From the NCBI RefSeq assembly GCF_007830495.1, contig NZ_VLKW01000013.1, positions 62,001 to 126,000 on the forward strand: DNA of 64,000 bases. Reading direction: 5' to 3'. This DNA comes from Pseudoduganella flava (GTDB lineage Bacteria > Pseudomonadota > Gammaproteobacteria > Burkholderiales > Burkholderiaceae_D). This document shows positions 31,064-39,196 of this stretch, in pieces. Positions within the stretch are counted from its first letter, which is position 1. Each line of letters opens with the position of its first letter. The notes beneath the pieces are model-generated. The model was not told the DNA's origin. It was given only the letters and a program-made list of their open reading frames with translations, and ran no database searches. Made by a program: the position numbers and the translations under genes.

Positions 31064-31536
31064 TTCTTCAGTTCCTCCACCAGTTCGTCGATCTTCGCAT
31101 TGTTCATGAAGCTGCACATGCGGTGGTTATTCACCAGCATCACCGGCGCGTCGCCGCAGGCGCCCATGCACTCGCCTTCCATCAGCGTGAACTCGCCGTC
31201 TTCGGTGGTTTCGCGGTAGTCGATGCCCAGCTTCTGCTTCAGGTGTTCGCCGGCCTTCACGCCGCCCGACAGCGCGCACGGCAGGTTGGTGCACACGGTG
31301 ATCTTGTGCTTGCCGGCGGGCTTCAGGTTGTACATGTTGTAGAAGGTCGCGACTTCCTGCACGGCGATCGCCGGCATGCCGATATAGTCGGCGATTTCCT
31401 TCATCGTTTCCGGCGACAGCCAGCCCAGTTCAACCTGGGCATGGGCCAGCGCGGCCATCACGGCCGACTGACGCTGGTCGGCCGGATACTTGGCCAACTC
31501 GCGGTCGATTTTTTTGTAGCACTGCTCGGATAACAT
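31060..31536 (-). CDS. nuoE: NADH-quinone oxidoreductase subunit E (2Fe-2S)
   Basis: 158 residues, thioredoxin-like fold. Cluster N1a ligands are in [12 protein letters not shown] and [12 protein letters not shown]. Coupled to nuoF by a 4-nt overlap. Confidence 0.97.
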
Positions 31537-31551
31537 AATCTTTCTGCCTCT

Positions 31552-32805
31552 TTAGCGGTCAATACTGCCGAACACGATGTCTTGCGTGCCGATGATGGTC
31601 ACGGCGTCGGCGATCATGTGACCGCGCGCCATTTCGTCCAGGCTTTGCAGGTGTACGTAGTCCGGCGTACGGATCTTCAGGCGGTACGGCTTGTTGGCGC
31701 CGTCGGACACGATGTAGATGCCGAATTCGCCCTTCGGGTGCTCCACGGCGGTGTAAACCTCGCCCGGCGGCACGTGGAAGCCTTCCTGGAACAGCTTGAA
31801 GTGGTGGATCAAGGATTCCATGTTCGACTTCATGTCCACGCGGTTCGGCGGCGCGACCTTGCGGTTGTCCGTCATCACGGGGCCCGGGTTATTGCGCAGC
31901 CATTCGATGCACTGCTTGATGATGCGGTTCGACTGGCGCAGCTCTTCCACGCGCACCAGGTAACGGTCGTAGCAGTCGCCGTTGGTGCCGATCGGGATGT
32001 CGAAGTCCATCAGGTCGTACACTTCGTACGGTTGCTTCTTGCGCAGGTCCCACTGGATGCCCGAGCCGCGCAGCATCGCGCCCGTGAAGCCCATCGCCAG
32101 CGCGTCTTCCGGCGTGACGACGCCGATGCCCACCGTACGCTGCTTCCAGATGCGGTTATCGGTCAGCAGGGTTTCGTATTCGTCGACGTAGCCGGGGAAG
32201 CGGTTCGTGAACGATTCCAGGAAGTCCAGCAGCGAACCCTGGCGGTCTTCGTTCAGGCGGTCGATTTCCTTCTTGCTGCGGATCGGCGACTGCTTATGCT
32301 GCGGCATCACGTCCGGCAGGTCGCGGTACACGCCGCCCGGGCGGTAGTACGCCGCGTGCATGCGCGCGCCCGACACGGCTTCGTAGCAGTCGAACAGGTC
32401 TTCGCGGTCGCGGAACGCGTACAGGAATGGGCCCATCGCACCGACGTCCAGCGCGTGCGCGCCCAGCCACATCAGGTGGTTCAGGATGCGGGTGATCTCG
32501 TCGAACATCACGCGGATGTACTGCGCGCGCAACGGCACTTCGATGCCCAGCAGCTTCTCGACGGCCATCACGTAGCCGTGCTCGTTGCACATCATCGACA
32601 CGTAGTCGAGACGGTCCATGTACGGCACGGATTGCAGGTAGGTCTTCTGCTCGGCCAGCTTCTCGGTCGCGCGGTGCAGCAGACCGATGTGCGGGTCGGC
32701 ACGCTGGATCACTTCACCGTCCAGCTCAAGCACCAAACGCAGCACACCGTGCGCTGCCGGGTGCTGCGGACCAAAGTTCAGGGTGTAGTTCTTAATCTCA
32801 GCCAT
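31552..32805 (-). CDS. nuoD: NADH-quinone oxidoreductase subunit D
   Basis: 417 residues, the 49-kDa-subunit homologue forming the quinone pocket with Nuo[23 protein letters not shown] contains the quinone-binding histidine loop; the C-terminus ends DIVFGSIDR as in other members, which argues against truncation. The ATG shares one base with the nuoC stop (TAATG). It is separate from nuoC, unlike the enterobacterial fusion. Confidence 0.97.
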   Translation of the reverse strand: MAEIKNYTLNFGPQHPAAHGVLRLVLELDGEVIQRADPHIGLLHRATEKLAEQKTYLQSVPYMDRLDYVSMMCNEHGYVMAVEKLLGIEVPLRAQYIRVMFDEITRILNHLMWLGAHALDVGAMGPFLYAFRDREDLFDCYEAVSGARMHAAYYRPGGVYRDLPDVMPQHKQSPIRSKKEIDRLNEDRQGSLLDFLESFTNRFPGYVDEYETLLTDNRIWKQRTVGIGVVTPEDALAMGFTGAMLRGSGIQWDLRKKQPYEVYDLMDFDIPIGTNGDCYDRYLVRVEELRQSNRIIKQCIEWLRNNPGPVMTDNRKVAPPNRVDMKSNMESLIHHFKLFQEGFHVPPGEVYTAVEHPKGEFGIYIVSDGANKPYRLKIRTPDYVHLQSLDEMARGHMIADAVTIIGTQDIVFGSIDR

Positions 32806-33398
32806 TATTTCATCCCGTATTTTTCTTCGCGGATCACGCGCGGCACGTTTTCGCGCGGCTCGATCGTCACCGGCTGGTAGATCACGCGGCCCTGCTCGGC
32901 GTCGTAGCGCATCTCGACGTAACCGGCGACAGGGAAGTCCTTGCGGAACGGGTGGCCGATGAAGCCGTAGTCGGTCAGGATGCGACGCAGGTCGCTATGG
33001 CCTTCGAAGATGATGCCGAACAGGTCGAACGCCTCGCGCTCGAACCAGTTCACGGCGCGCCAGATGTCGGTGACCGATGCCACGATCGGCATTTCGTCGT
33101 CCGGGCAGAACGTGCGTACGCGCACGCGCCAGTTGTGCTTCACCGACAGCAGGTGCGACACCACGCCGAAGCGCGGGCCTTCCCACGTGCCTTCGCCGTA
33201 GGTGGAATAGTCGACGCCGCACAGGTCGATCAGCTGATCGAAGCCGAGTGCGGCGTTGTCGCGCAGCGTCTGCATCACCGCGTGATAGTCGTCGGCCTTG
33301 ACGACCAGCGTGATTTCACCGAGCGCCACCGTGATGGCGGCGCGTTCGCCCAAGGCGCTGGCCAGGGCGCCTTGCAATGCTTCCAGATGTGTAGTCAT
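32805..33398 (-). CDS. nuoC: NADH-quinone oxidoreductase subunit C
   Basis: 197 residues, 30-kDa-subunit homologue. The signature [22 protein letters not shown] and the [20 protein letters not shown] stretch are present. Located in the peripheral arm between NuoB, NuoD and NuoI. Confidence 0.97.
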   Translation of the reverse strand: MTTHLEALQGALASALGERAAITVALGEITLVVKADDYHAVMQTLRDNAALGFDQLIDLCGVDYSTYGEGTWEGPRFGVVSHLLSVKHNWRVRVRTFCPDDEMPIVASVTDIWRAVNWFEREAFDLFGIIFEGHSDLRRILTDYGFIGHPFRKDFPVAGYVEMRYDAEQGRVIYQPVTIEPRENVPRVIREEKYGMK

Positions 33399-33416
33399 AG
33401 TTCTTGCGCGCCCCGT

Positions 33417-33893
33417 TTAACGTGCGATCGTGTTGGTGCGCTTGATCTTGTTTTGCAGCTGCAGGATGCCGTACAGCAGGGCTTCCGCGGTCGGCGGGCA
33501 ACCCGGAACGTAGACGTCGACGGGCACGATGCGATCGCAGCCGCGCACGACGGAGTAGGAATAGTGGTAGTAGCCGCCGCCGTTCGCGCAGGAACCCATC
33601 GAAATGACCCAACGCGGTTCGGACATCTGGTCGTACACCTTGCGCAGTGCCGGCGCCATCTTGTTGCACAGCGTGCCGGCGACGATCATCACGTCGGACT
33701 GGCGCGGCGATGGACGGAACACGATGCCGAAGCGGTCCAGGTCGTAACGGGCTGCGCCCACGTGCATCATTTCAACCGCGCAGCAGGCCAGACCGAACGT
33801 CATCGGGAACATCGACCCGGTACGCGCCCAGTTGATCAGCTTGTCGGCCGAGGTGGTGATGAAACCTTCGTTTAATACGCCTTCAATAGCCAT
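33417..33893 (-). CDS. nuoB: NADH-quinone oxidoreductase subunit B ([4Fe-4S] N2)
   Basis: 158 residues. The tandem cysteines in [13 protein letters not shown] in VAGTLCNKM-type segment and [14 protein letters not shown] bind cluster N2, the direct electron donor to quinone. Starts 3 bp after nuoA. Confidence 0.97.
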   Translation of the reverse strand: MAIEGVLNEGFITTSADKLINWARTGSMFPMTFGLACCAVEMMHVGAARYDLDRFGIVFRPSPRQSDVMIVAGTLCNKMAPALRKVYDQMSEPRWVISMGSCANGGGYYHYSYSVVRGCDRIVPVDVYVPGCPPTAEALLYGILQLQNKIKRTNTIAR

Positions 33894-33896
33894 GGC

Positions 33897-34256
33897 TTAT
33901 TCCCAATCAAGGGCACCTTTCTTCCAGATATACCAAAAACCGACGACGAATTCGGCGATGAACACCATCATCGTCACGAAGCCCTGCCAGCCCAGCTCGC
34001 GCATGGAGACACCCCACGGGAAGAAGAATGCCGTTTCCAGGTCGAACAAAATGAAAAGAATCGCGACGAGGTAATAACGCACGTCGAATTTCATGCGCGC
34101 ATCTTCGAAGGCTTCGAAGCCGCACTCGTAAGGGGAAAGTTTCGCCGCATCGGGCTTGTGCGGACCAAGCAGACGGCCCAGCACCTGGGGTGCTACACCG
34201 ACACCGAGGCCGACCAGAATGAACAGAAGTACGGGGAAGTAATTTTCGAGGTTCAC
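33897..34256 (-). CDS. nuoA: NADH-quinone oxidoreductase subunit A
   Basis: 119 residues with three helices and the conserved loop [20 protein letters not shown]. The family N-terminus [11 protein letters not shown] is reached only from a GTG at 34256; the open frame extends further to ATG codons that would add unrelated sequence. The Shine-Dalgarno is weak. It is the first gene of the 14-gene nuo cluster, whose order A-N is complete. Confidence 0.95.
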   Translation of the reverse strand: MNLENYFPVLLFILVGLGVGVAPQVLGRLLGPHKPDAAKLSPYECGFEAFEDARMKFDVRYYLVAILFILFDLETAFFFPWGVSMRELGWQGFVTMMVFIAEFVVGFWYIWKKGALDWE

Positions 34257-34367
34257 GGTAGGATCACTGCTGTTGTTGATCGGTTGGAGGTGCCACGCCA
34301 TTGCGACGCAGCTCATACGCTCGATCCCAATCAAACGTACCAGACCAGGATCAAACGACACATCCTC

Positions 34368-34421
34368 GTAAAAAAACCAGCTAGAGGCATGAGGGAACTC
34401 AGGCGCCTTTTGCTGGCTTTT
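34368..34421 (-). terminator. possible terminator after tRNA-Leu
   Basis: On the minus strand AAAAGCCAGC (34421-34412) can pair with GCTGGTTTTT (34381-34372) with one G-U wobble, and the T-run continues to 34370. The loop is long (30 nt), which lowers confidence. It lies between the tRNA and nuoA; the nuo promoter would then lie in 34257-34370. Confidence 0.4.
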
Positions 34422-34431
34422 CAGAATCTTT

Positions 34432-34516
34432 TGGTGCCGACGACGAGACTCGAACTCGTACAGCTTGCGCCACTACCCCCTCAAGATAGCGTGTCTACCA
34501 ATTTCACCACGTCGGC
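34432..34516 (-). tRNA. tRNA-Leu (GAG)
   Basis: 85 nt including an encoded CCA. Read on the minus strand the acceptor 5' arm GCCGACG pairs with CGTCGGC before ACCA; the anticodon stem CTATC/GGTAG encloses the loop TTGAGGG, giving anticodon GAG; a long variable arm and the T arm ACGAG-TTCGAGT-CTCGT follow. The long variable arm and D-loop AATTGGTAGAC are typical of class II leucine tRNA. It sits between secG and nuoA, a placement common in betaproteobacteria. Confidence 0.95.
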
Positions 34517-34614
34517 ATGTCAAGGCCATTATTCTACTCTTCTTTGCGCCGTTTGTTAATCGGAATTGCGCAGGATCAAGGAGAAAAACGGCAAAAAGAT
34601 CAAAATGCTCTGTT

Positions 34615-35049
34615 TTACTTCGGTGCCGGCTCGGTTGCCGGCGCCGCTACAGGCGCAGCAGGCTGGGCCGGAGCGGCTTGCGTTGCCGGCGGCACACCCT
34701 GGCTTCCGGCAGGCGCAGCCGGCGCCGGCTGCGTCGCGGCCGGAATCGCAGCGGAACCCTTGACCGGCACCGTCACGTTCGACAGCACGCCGCCGCCGGA
34801 CGATGCGCCGCGGTTGTTCGCCATCAGTGCCAGGCCCAGCGTGGCGGCGAAGAACACGGCCGCGGCCAGCGCCGTCGACTTCGACAGGAAGTTCGACGAA
34901 CCGGTGGCGCCGAACAGGCTGCCCGATGCGCCGGAACCGAATGCCGCGCCCATGTCGGCGCCTTTGCCGTGCTGCATCAGCACGAGGCCGATGATGGCCA
35001 GCGCCGACAGAACCTGTACTACGACGATCAGATTGAACAAGGTGTTCAT
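34615..35049 (-). CDS. secG: preprotein translocase subunit SecG
   Basis: 144 residues. Two transmembrane helices (about 5-25 and 55-75) flank the conserved cytosolic loop LMQHGKGADMGAAFGSGASG and FGATGSSNFLSKSTA. SecG assists SecYE during protein export. The last 60 residues are an Ala/Pro/Gln-rich low-complexity tail longer than in E. coli SecG (110 residues) and presumably dispensable. Confidence 0.95.
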   Translation of the reverse strand: MNTLFNLIVVVQVLSALAIIGLVLMQHGKGADMGAAFGSGASGSLFGATGSSNFLSKSTALAAAVFFAATLGLALMANNRGASSGGGVLSNVTVPVKGSAAIPAATQPAPAAPAGSQGVPPATQAAPAQPAAPVAAPATEPAPK

Positions 35050-35076
35050 GCTATTCCATTCTCAGTTATCAATTAC

Positions 35077-35099
35077 CGGGCCGCCTTTTACGCGGCCCG
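35077..35099. other. hairpin between tpiA and secG
   Basis: CGGGCCGC (35077-35084) pairs perfectly with GCGGCCCG (35092-35099). There is no T-run after it in the transcribed direction, so it is more likely an RNA-processing or stability element than a terminator. Confidence 0.4.
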
Positions 35100-35140
35100 C
35101 CTACCCTTCCCGTCACCGGGAAATTCTTTCTATTCGATGC

Positions 35141-35890
35141 TCAGTTACCGGCATCCACGATGGCCAGGAAATCCTTTGCCTTCAATGCCGCGCCGCCGAT
35201 CAGGCCGCCATCGATGTCCGGCTGGCCCAGCAAATCCTTCGCGTTCTCCGGCTTCATGCTGCCGCCGTACAGGATCGGTACGGTGGCCGCCGCGGCCGGG
35301 TTGCGCTCGCCGACTTGCTTGCGCAGCAGCGCGTGCACTTCCTGCGCCATTGCCGGCGTGGCCGTCTTGCCGGTGCCGATCGCCCACACGGGCTCGTACG
35401 CCAGCACGATCTTTTCCAGCGCCGGATTTTCCAGCACGTCCAGCACCGCTTGCAGTTGCGCGCAAACGACAACGTTCGTGCGCCCCGCCTCGCGCTGCTC
35501 GAGCGTTTCGCCGACGCAAACGATCGGGGTCAGCCCGGCATTCAGCGCGGCCAGCGCCTTCTGTGCCACCAGCTCGTTGCTTTCGTGGTGATAAGCACGC
35601 CGCTCCGAGTGGCCGCAGATCACGTAGCGGCAGCCGAAATCCTGCAACATCGACGCCGCCGTTTCGCCGGTGTACGCACCGGCGGCATAGGCCGACACGT
35701 CCTGCGCACCCCACGCCACGGGTGTGCCCTGCAACTCGGCCTGGCATTGTGCCAGATAAGGGGCCGGTACGCATACTGCGCAGTCGGCGTTTTTCGCGGC
35801 ATAGCCTTCGACGATCCCGCGTAATAATACAGAATTGGCGGCCAGGCTGCCGTTCATCTTCCAGTTTCCGATGACGAGTTTGCGTCTCAT
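35141..35890 (-). CDS. tpiA: triosephosphate isomerase
   Basis: 249 residues, full length. It interconverts dihydroxyacetone phosphate and glyceraldehyde 3-phosphate. Active-site landmarks: N and K in IGNWKMNG, electrophilic His in ICGHSERR, catalytic Glu in [12 protein letters not shown] and the phosphate loop [10 protein letters not shown]. The ATG at 35890 ([11 protein letters not shown]) matches the family start. Confidence 0.97.
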   Translation of the reverse strand: MRRKLVIGNWKMNGSLAANSVLLRGIVEGYAAKNADCAVCVPAPYLAQCQAELQGTPVAWGAQDVSAYAAGAYTGETAASMLQDFGCRYVICGHSERRAYHHESNELVAQKALAALNAGLTPIVCVGETLEQREAGRTNVVVCAQLQAVLDVLENPALEKIVLAYEPVWAIGTGKTATPAMAQEVHALLRKQVGERNPAAAATVPILYGGSMKPENAKDLLGQPDIDGGLIGGAALKAKDFLAIVDAGN

Positions 35891-35954
35891 AGTTATTCGA
35901 GTATCAAGAAATCCTCGATTGTAACGTGCGCCGCAACAGGGGGTCAAACGAACT

Positions 35955-35990
35955 GTAGTCGACTACATGAGCAATGTAGTCGGTGTTTTT
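35955..35990. other. palindrome and hairpin upstream of tpiA
   Basis: GTAGTCGACTAC (35955-35966) is a perfect palindrome and overlaps a hairpin GACTACAT (35961-35968) / ATGTAGTC (35974-35981). A T-run (35986-35990) follows on the plus strand only, where no gene needs terminating. It may be an operator or a weak terminator for the quinone oxidoreductase gene. Confidence 0.35.
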
Positions 35991-36969
35991 ACGTCACCTG
36001 CAGCATGATCTTGCCGACGTGCGTGCTGCTTTCCATCAGCCGGTGCGCCTCGGCGGCCTGCTCCAACGGGAAGCTTTCGTAGATGACGGGCTTGATCTTT
36101 TTCGCCTCCAGCAGCGGCCACGCGTGCGTGCGTAACTGCTGCGCGATCGCGGCCTTGAAGGCGACGGAACGGGGCCGCAGCGTCGAGCCCGTGACGGTGA
36201 GGCGGCGGCGCAGCACCTGGCCCATGTCCAGCGTGCCTTTCGCGCCGCCCAGCAACGCGATGATGACGATGCGTCCGTCATCGGCCAGGCAGTTGATCTC
36301 GCGCGGCAGGTAGTCGCCGCCGACCATGTCGAGGATGACGTCGACGCCGTTGTCGCCCGTCAGTTGCTTGGCGACGACACCGAAGTCCTCATGCCGGTAG
36401 TTGATGCCCCGCTCGGCGCCCAGCTGTTCGCAGGCCCGCGCCTTGTCCTCGCTGCCGGCCGTGGCGAACACGCGGTGGCCCAGTGCGCTGGCCAGCTGGA
36501 TCGCCGTGACGCCGATGCCGGACGTGCCGCCCTGCACCAGCAGCGACTCACCCGGACCCAGCCGGGCGCGGTCGAAGACATTGCTCCAGACGGTGAAATA
36601 GGTTTCGGGCAGCGACGCCGCCTCGATCAGCGACAGCCCCTGCGGCACGGGCAGGCATTGCAGCGCCGGCGCGACGACGTACTCGGCATAGCCGCCGCCC
36701 TGCACGAGCGCGCAGACGAGGTCGCCCGGCTTGAAGCCGGTGCCGTCCAGGTCGCCTTCGACGATCTCGCCGGCCACTTCCAGGCCCGGCAGGTCGGACG
36801 CCCCCGGCGGCGGCGCGTAGCTGCCCAGGCGCTGGAACACGTCAGGGCGGTTGACGCCGGCCGCATGCACGCGGATCAGCACCTCGCCGGCGCCCGGCAC
36901 GGGCTTGTCGCGGTAGCACAGCCGCAGCACATCCGCCGGGCCCGGTTTGGTGATCTCGATCGCGCGCAT
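35989..36969 (-). CDS. NAD(P)H-quinone oxidoreductase (PIG3/zeta-crystallin type)
   Basis: 326 residues of the medium-chain dehydrogenase/reductase superfamily without zinc ligands. AAGVNRPDVFQRLGSYAPPPGAS and the nucleotide loop VQGGTSGIGVTAIQLA (AxxGxxG-like) identify the quinone reductase/TP53I3 branch. It is likely a cytosolic one- or two-electron reductase of quinones using NADPH. AAAGGA before the ATG at 36969 fixes the start. No operon partners. Confidence 0.9.
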   Translation of the reverse strand: MRAIEITKPGPADVLRLCYRDKPVPGAGEVLIRVHAAGVNRPDVFQRLGSYAPPPGASDLPGLEVAGEIVEGDLDGTGFKPGDLVCALVQGGGYAEYVVAPALQCLPVPQGLSLIEAASLPETYFTVWSNVFDRARLGPGESLLVQGGTSGIGVTAIQLASALGHRVFATAGSEDKARACEQLGAERGINYRHEDFGVVAKQLTGDNGVDVILDMVGGDYLPREINCLADDGRIVIIALLGGAKGTLDMGQVLRRRLTVTGSTLRPRSVAFKAAIAQQLRTHAWPLLEAKKIKPVIYESFPLEQAAEAHRLMESSTHVGKIMLQVT

Positions 36970-37061
36970 GGGGGGTCCTTTCAGGGAAAGGGCCATTTTA
37001 GCAAAACGCTATTGTTGGCGCGTCGGGGCCTGTCGGCTTGCTAAACCCAACGGCAGAGGCC

Positions 37062-37088
37062 GGGGTCAGACCCGCCGGGTCTGACCCC
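37062..37088. repeat. palindromic element, GGGGTC..GACCCC family (copy 3)
   Basis: GGGGTCAGACCC (37062-37073) and GGGTCTGACCCC (37077-37088) form a perfect 12-bp inverted repeat around GCC. Same core as the elements at 4561-4609 and 9740-9876. Confidence 0.7.
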
Positions 37089-37134
37089 TGGGTTTGCAGT
37101 TGGGGTGAATGCAAGCGCCTGCAGCTTGCTGAAA

Positions 37135-37176
37135 GCTAGCCCCCAGCCGCAGCCCTGCATGGCTGCGGCGTTCGGC
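37135..37176. repeat. 42-bp direct repeat, first copy (hairpin-forming)
   Basis: Starts GCTAGCCCCCAGCCGCAGCC and ends GCGGCGTTCGGC. It contains GCCGCAGCC / GGCTGCGGC around CTGCAT, a 9-bp perfect stem. Identical to 37202-37243. Confidence 0.85.
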
Positions 37177-37201
37177 CCGACTTCGGGACTGGCTCGACTG
37201 C

Positions 37202-37243
37202 GCTAGCCCCCAGCCGCAGCCCTGCATGGCTGCGGCGTTCGGC
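37202..37243. repeat. 42-bp direct repeat, second copy
   Basis: Identical to 37135-37176 over all 42 bases, with a 67-bp period. The second copy lies immediately downstream of the Sel1-repeat gene, where its hairpin could end transcription. Confidence 0.85.
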
Positions 37244-37288
37244 AGGCGCGAAGCGGTGCTTCGCGAAACCCCTGCCTCCCCCCCCGCT

Positions 37289-37915
37289 TCACCCGCCGGT
37301 TCTGGAAGTCCTCGGCAGCGGCTTCCCCGGCTTCCACGCAGCCGACAGCGCCTGTCCTTCCTCGATCTGCTCCGGCGTCATCTTCTTGGCGACAGCGTTG
37401 CGATGTTCGGCGGCGTTGGCGTTGCCGCCGGCGGCGGCCAAGTTCCACAGCATGTAGGCGAGCACGTCATCCTGCGGCATGCCGCCGATGTGGTAACGGT
37501 ACATCAGGCCGAGCACCTGCTGCGCGTCCGCGTGGCCTTGCTCGGCCGCCTTGCGGAACCACGTCACCGCCTGCTTGTGATCCTGGATCACGGCGTTGCC
37601 CGTGTAGTACATCGCGCCGACGACGTACTGCGCGTCGGCCTTGCCCTGCAGCGCCGCGCGGCGGTGCCACATCAGGGCCTGCTTGTAGTCCTGCTGCACG
37701 CCGCGCCCCATGTAGTACATGATGCCGAGCAGGTGCTCGGCATCCGCATTGCCAGCGCGCGCCAGCGGCAGGATTTCCTTGTACGCGAGTGCGTAGTTGC
37801 CATTGTTGTAGGCGGTCGCCCCTTCCGCGAAACCGGCATGCGCGCTGCCATGCCAGGCCAGCGCGATGCCGAAGGAGGCGGCGATCGCCACGATCAGTCG
37901 TCCTAGTTTTTTCAT
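37289..37915 (-). CDS. secreted Sel1-repeat (TPR-like) protein
   Basis: 208 residues. A signal peptide (LGRLIVAIAASFGIALA, cleavage after AHA near 27) is followed by a TPR-like helix pair and three Sel1 repeats: ADAEHLLGIMYYMGRGV, ADAQYVVGAMYYTGNAV and ADAQQVLGLMYRYHIGG. Sel1 proteins are periplasmic scaffolds for protein-protein contacts. The C-terminal PEQIEEGQALSAAWKPGKPLP tail is common in this group. It follows the DUF2807 gene by 65 bp on the same strand. Confidence 0.88.
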   Translation of the reverse strand: MKKLGRLIVAIAASFGIALAWHGSAHAGFAEGATAYNNGNYALAYKEILPLARAGNADAEHLLGIMYYMGRGVQQDYKQALMWHRRAALQGKADAQYVVGAMYYTGNAVIQDHKQAVTWFRKAAEQGHADAQQVLGLMYRYHIGGMPQDDVLAYMLWNLAAAGGNANAAEHRNAVAKKMTPEQIEEGQALSAAWKPGKPLPRTSRTGG

Positions 37916-37980
37916 TTGCGAGTGGATTCGTTCTTTTCTTTATTTCCGTCTCGTCGGGAGCGATGCGCGCTCCCGTCGTC

Positions 37981-38739
37981 TCATTTCCAGCTGACTTTGC
38001 CGAGCCCGTCCACGCTGACGTTGCGGTGCTGCGGCTTGCCGTACACAGTGACCGAGCCAAGGCCGGACAAGTTCAAATTGGCGTTCATGCGCGCGTTGAC
38101 GGTGGCGTTGCCGAGGCCGGACAGGTCGATCTCGACGGTATCGGCCTGGAACTGCTGCGCGTTCAAGCCGCCGAGCCCGCCCAGCGACGCCTTCAGCATC
38201 CTGCTGCGTCCGCCGAGCGTCACGTAGCCGGCGCCGCCCAGGTCGAGGTCGACGTTGTCGTTGTCCGTTACCCACACGTGCATGCTGCCCACGCCGCCCA
38301 GGCTCGCCTTCAGCCGCCGGTACTCGCCCACGACCTTCAGGCTGCCCGCGCCATCGAGCGTGATGTCGAGGGCGTCGCCAGTGAAGCCCGACACGTCCGC
38401 CGACCCGACGCCTTCCGACACCAGCTCGCGCAGCTCCGGCAGCACGAGCTCGGCGCGCAGCGATGAACGCCCCAGCTTGATACCCTGGCTGTCGCTGTCC
38501 AGGGTCAGCGTGTCGCCGGACTGCACGGCCGTGACCCTGGACACGTGGCGCTTTTCTCCAATGACGTTCAGCGACGGCACCGCGCCCTGGCGCAGCTTCA
38601 GGTCGAGTACGCCATCGAGCTTCACGCGCACGACCTTGGCATCGATGGGCCTGGTCTCGTTGACGTCTTCCGCGGCCGTGGCGCCAATCGCCAGACACAG
38701 CAATGTCAACAGGAGGGCGAAGCTGAATCGTTTGTTCAT
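37981..38739 (-). CDS. DUF2807 (head GIN domain) exported protein
   Basis: 252 residues with a clear signal peptide (residues 1-22, FALLLTLLCLAIGATA). The rest is a right-handed beta-helix-like series of short repeats with the pattern LDGAGSLKV, LGGVGSMHV, LGGAGYVTL, LSGLGNATV and LSGLGSVTV, characteristic of DUF2807, annotated as putative auto-transporter adhesin head. Location periplasmic or outer surface; function unknown. Its leader region (38740-38906) carries an 18-codon frame and phased TACG motifs. Confidence 0.88.
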   Translation of the reverse strand: MNKRFSFALLLTLLCLAIGATAAEDVNETRPIDAKVVRVKLDGVLDLKLRQGAVPSLNVIGEKRHVSRVTAVQSGDTLTLDSDSQGIKLGRSSLRAELVLPELRELVSEGVGSADVSGFTGDALDITLDGAGSLKVVGEYRRLKASLGGVGSMHVWVTDNDNVDLDLGGAGYVTLGGRSRMLKASLGGLGGLNAQQFQADTVEIDLSGLGNATVNARMNANLNLSGLGSVTVYGKPQHRNVSVDGLGKVSWK

Positions 38740-38785
38740 CGTGGTTCCTTGGTACGGGTCAGGTCGTGGCTCGGTGTGGCGCTTG

Positions 38786-38834
38786 TACGCGCTTGTACGT
38801 GTGTTTCTACGCGTGTTTTTACGCTTTTCCTACG
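38786..38834. repeat. phased TACG motifs in a leader region
   Basis: TACG occurs at 38786, 38796, 38808, 38820 and 38831, spaced 10, 12, 12 and 11 bp, each preceded by a T-rich stretch (such as GCTTGTACG, GTTTCTACG, GTTTTTACG). This places one motif per helical turn in the leader of the DUF2807 gene. Confidence 0.6.
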
Positions 38835-38849
38835 TGTATTTGCGCGGGT

Positions 38850-38906
38850 TTACGGGCGCCGGCACGGCATGACGGCCGGGATGGTGCGATGTGCGGCAAT
38901 GTTCAT
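38850..38906 (-). CDS. possible 18-residue leader peptide
   Basis: ATG at 38906 is six bases behind a perfect AAGGAG (38913-38918) and opens an 18-codon frame, MNIAAHRTIPAVMPCRRP, ending in TAA at 38850. The ribosome site is as good as that of any gene nearby, while the frame is too short to judge by composition. It lies 110 bp upstream of the DUF2807 gene on the same strand and could be a leader peptide or a small protein. Confidence 0.35.
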   Translation of the reverse strand: MNIAAHRTIPAVMPCRRP

Positions 38907-39077
38907 TGGATTCTCCTTCCCGGCATGAGTTGTTCGATATTCGCATGGTAACGATGGCGGGCCGCGAAAGCACGGCAAATGCGATGAACTGCAGAAAACA
39001 GGGATCAGGCGACCAAAACGCCTGCCCGGGCGGGCCGCCGGCACATTCGCCGCGCCGCTGGCAGCGCCGGCATCGCT

Positions 39078-39098
39078 GTTTAGTAAATCGAATTAAAC
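39078..39098. promoter_or_regulatory. LacI-type operator upstream of the TonB receptor
   Basis: GTTTAG-TAAATCGAA-TTAAAC, a 21-bp inverted repeat with one mismatch. It matches two copies in the lacI/MFS intergenic region. It ends 23 bp before the predicted -35. The remainder of the 38740-39196 gap holds the TACG motifs and small frame listed separately. Confidence 0.75.
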
Positions 39099-39121
39099 TG
39101 GGCCGCCATTTCGGGATTCAC

Positions 39122-39150
39122 TTGATCTTGCCTTTTTAAAAATCAATACT
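39122..39150 (+). promoter_or_regulatory. predicted promoter of the TonB-dependent receptor
   Basis: TTGATC (39122-39127), 17-bp spacer, AATACT (39145-39150). It gives a leader of about 40 nt ending in AAGGAG. The -10 is weak, as would suit an activated promoter. Confidence 0.5.
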
Positions 39151-39196
39151 CGTCTCGCCAAAAAGGCCGTACCCGGCCATATTCCAAGGAGACGAA

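Noticed and set aside
36997-37288. A protein-coding gene in the gap before the Sel1-repeat gene
   Set aside because: The open stretches are created by the duplicated 42-bp hairpin repeats and lack a ribosome site or conserved sequence.
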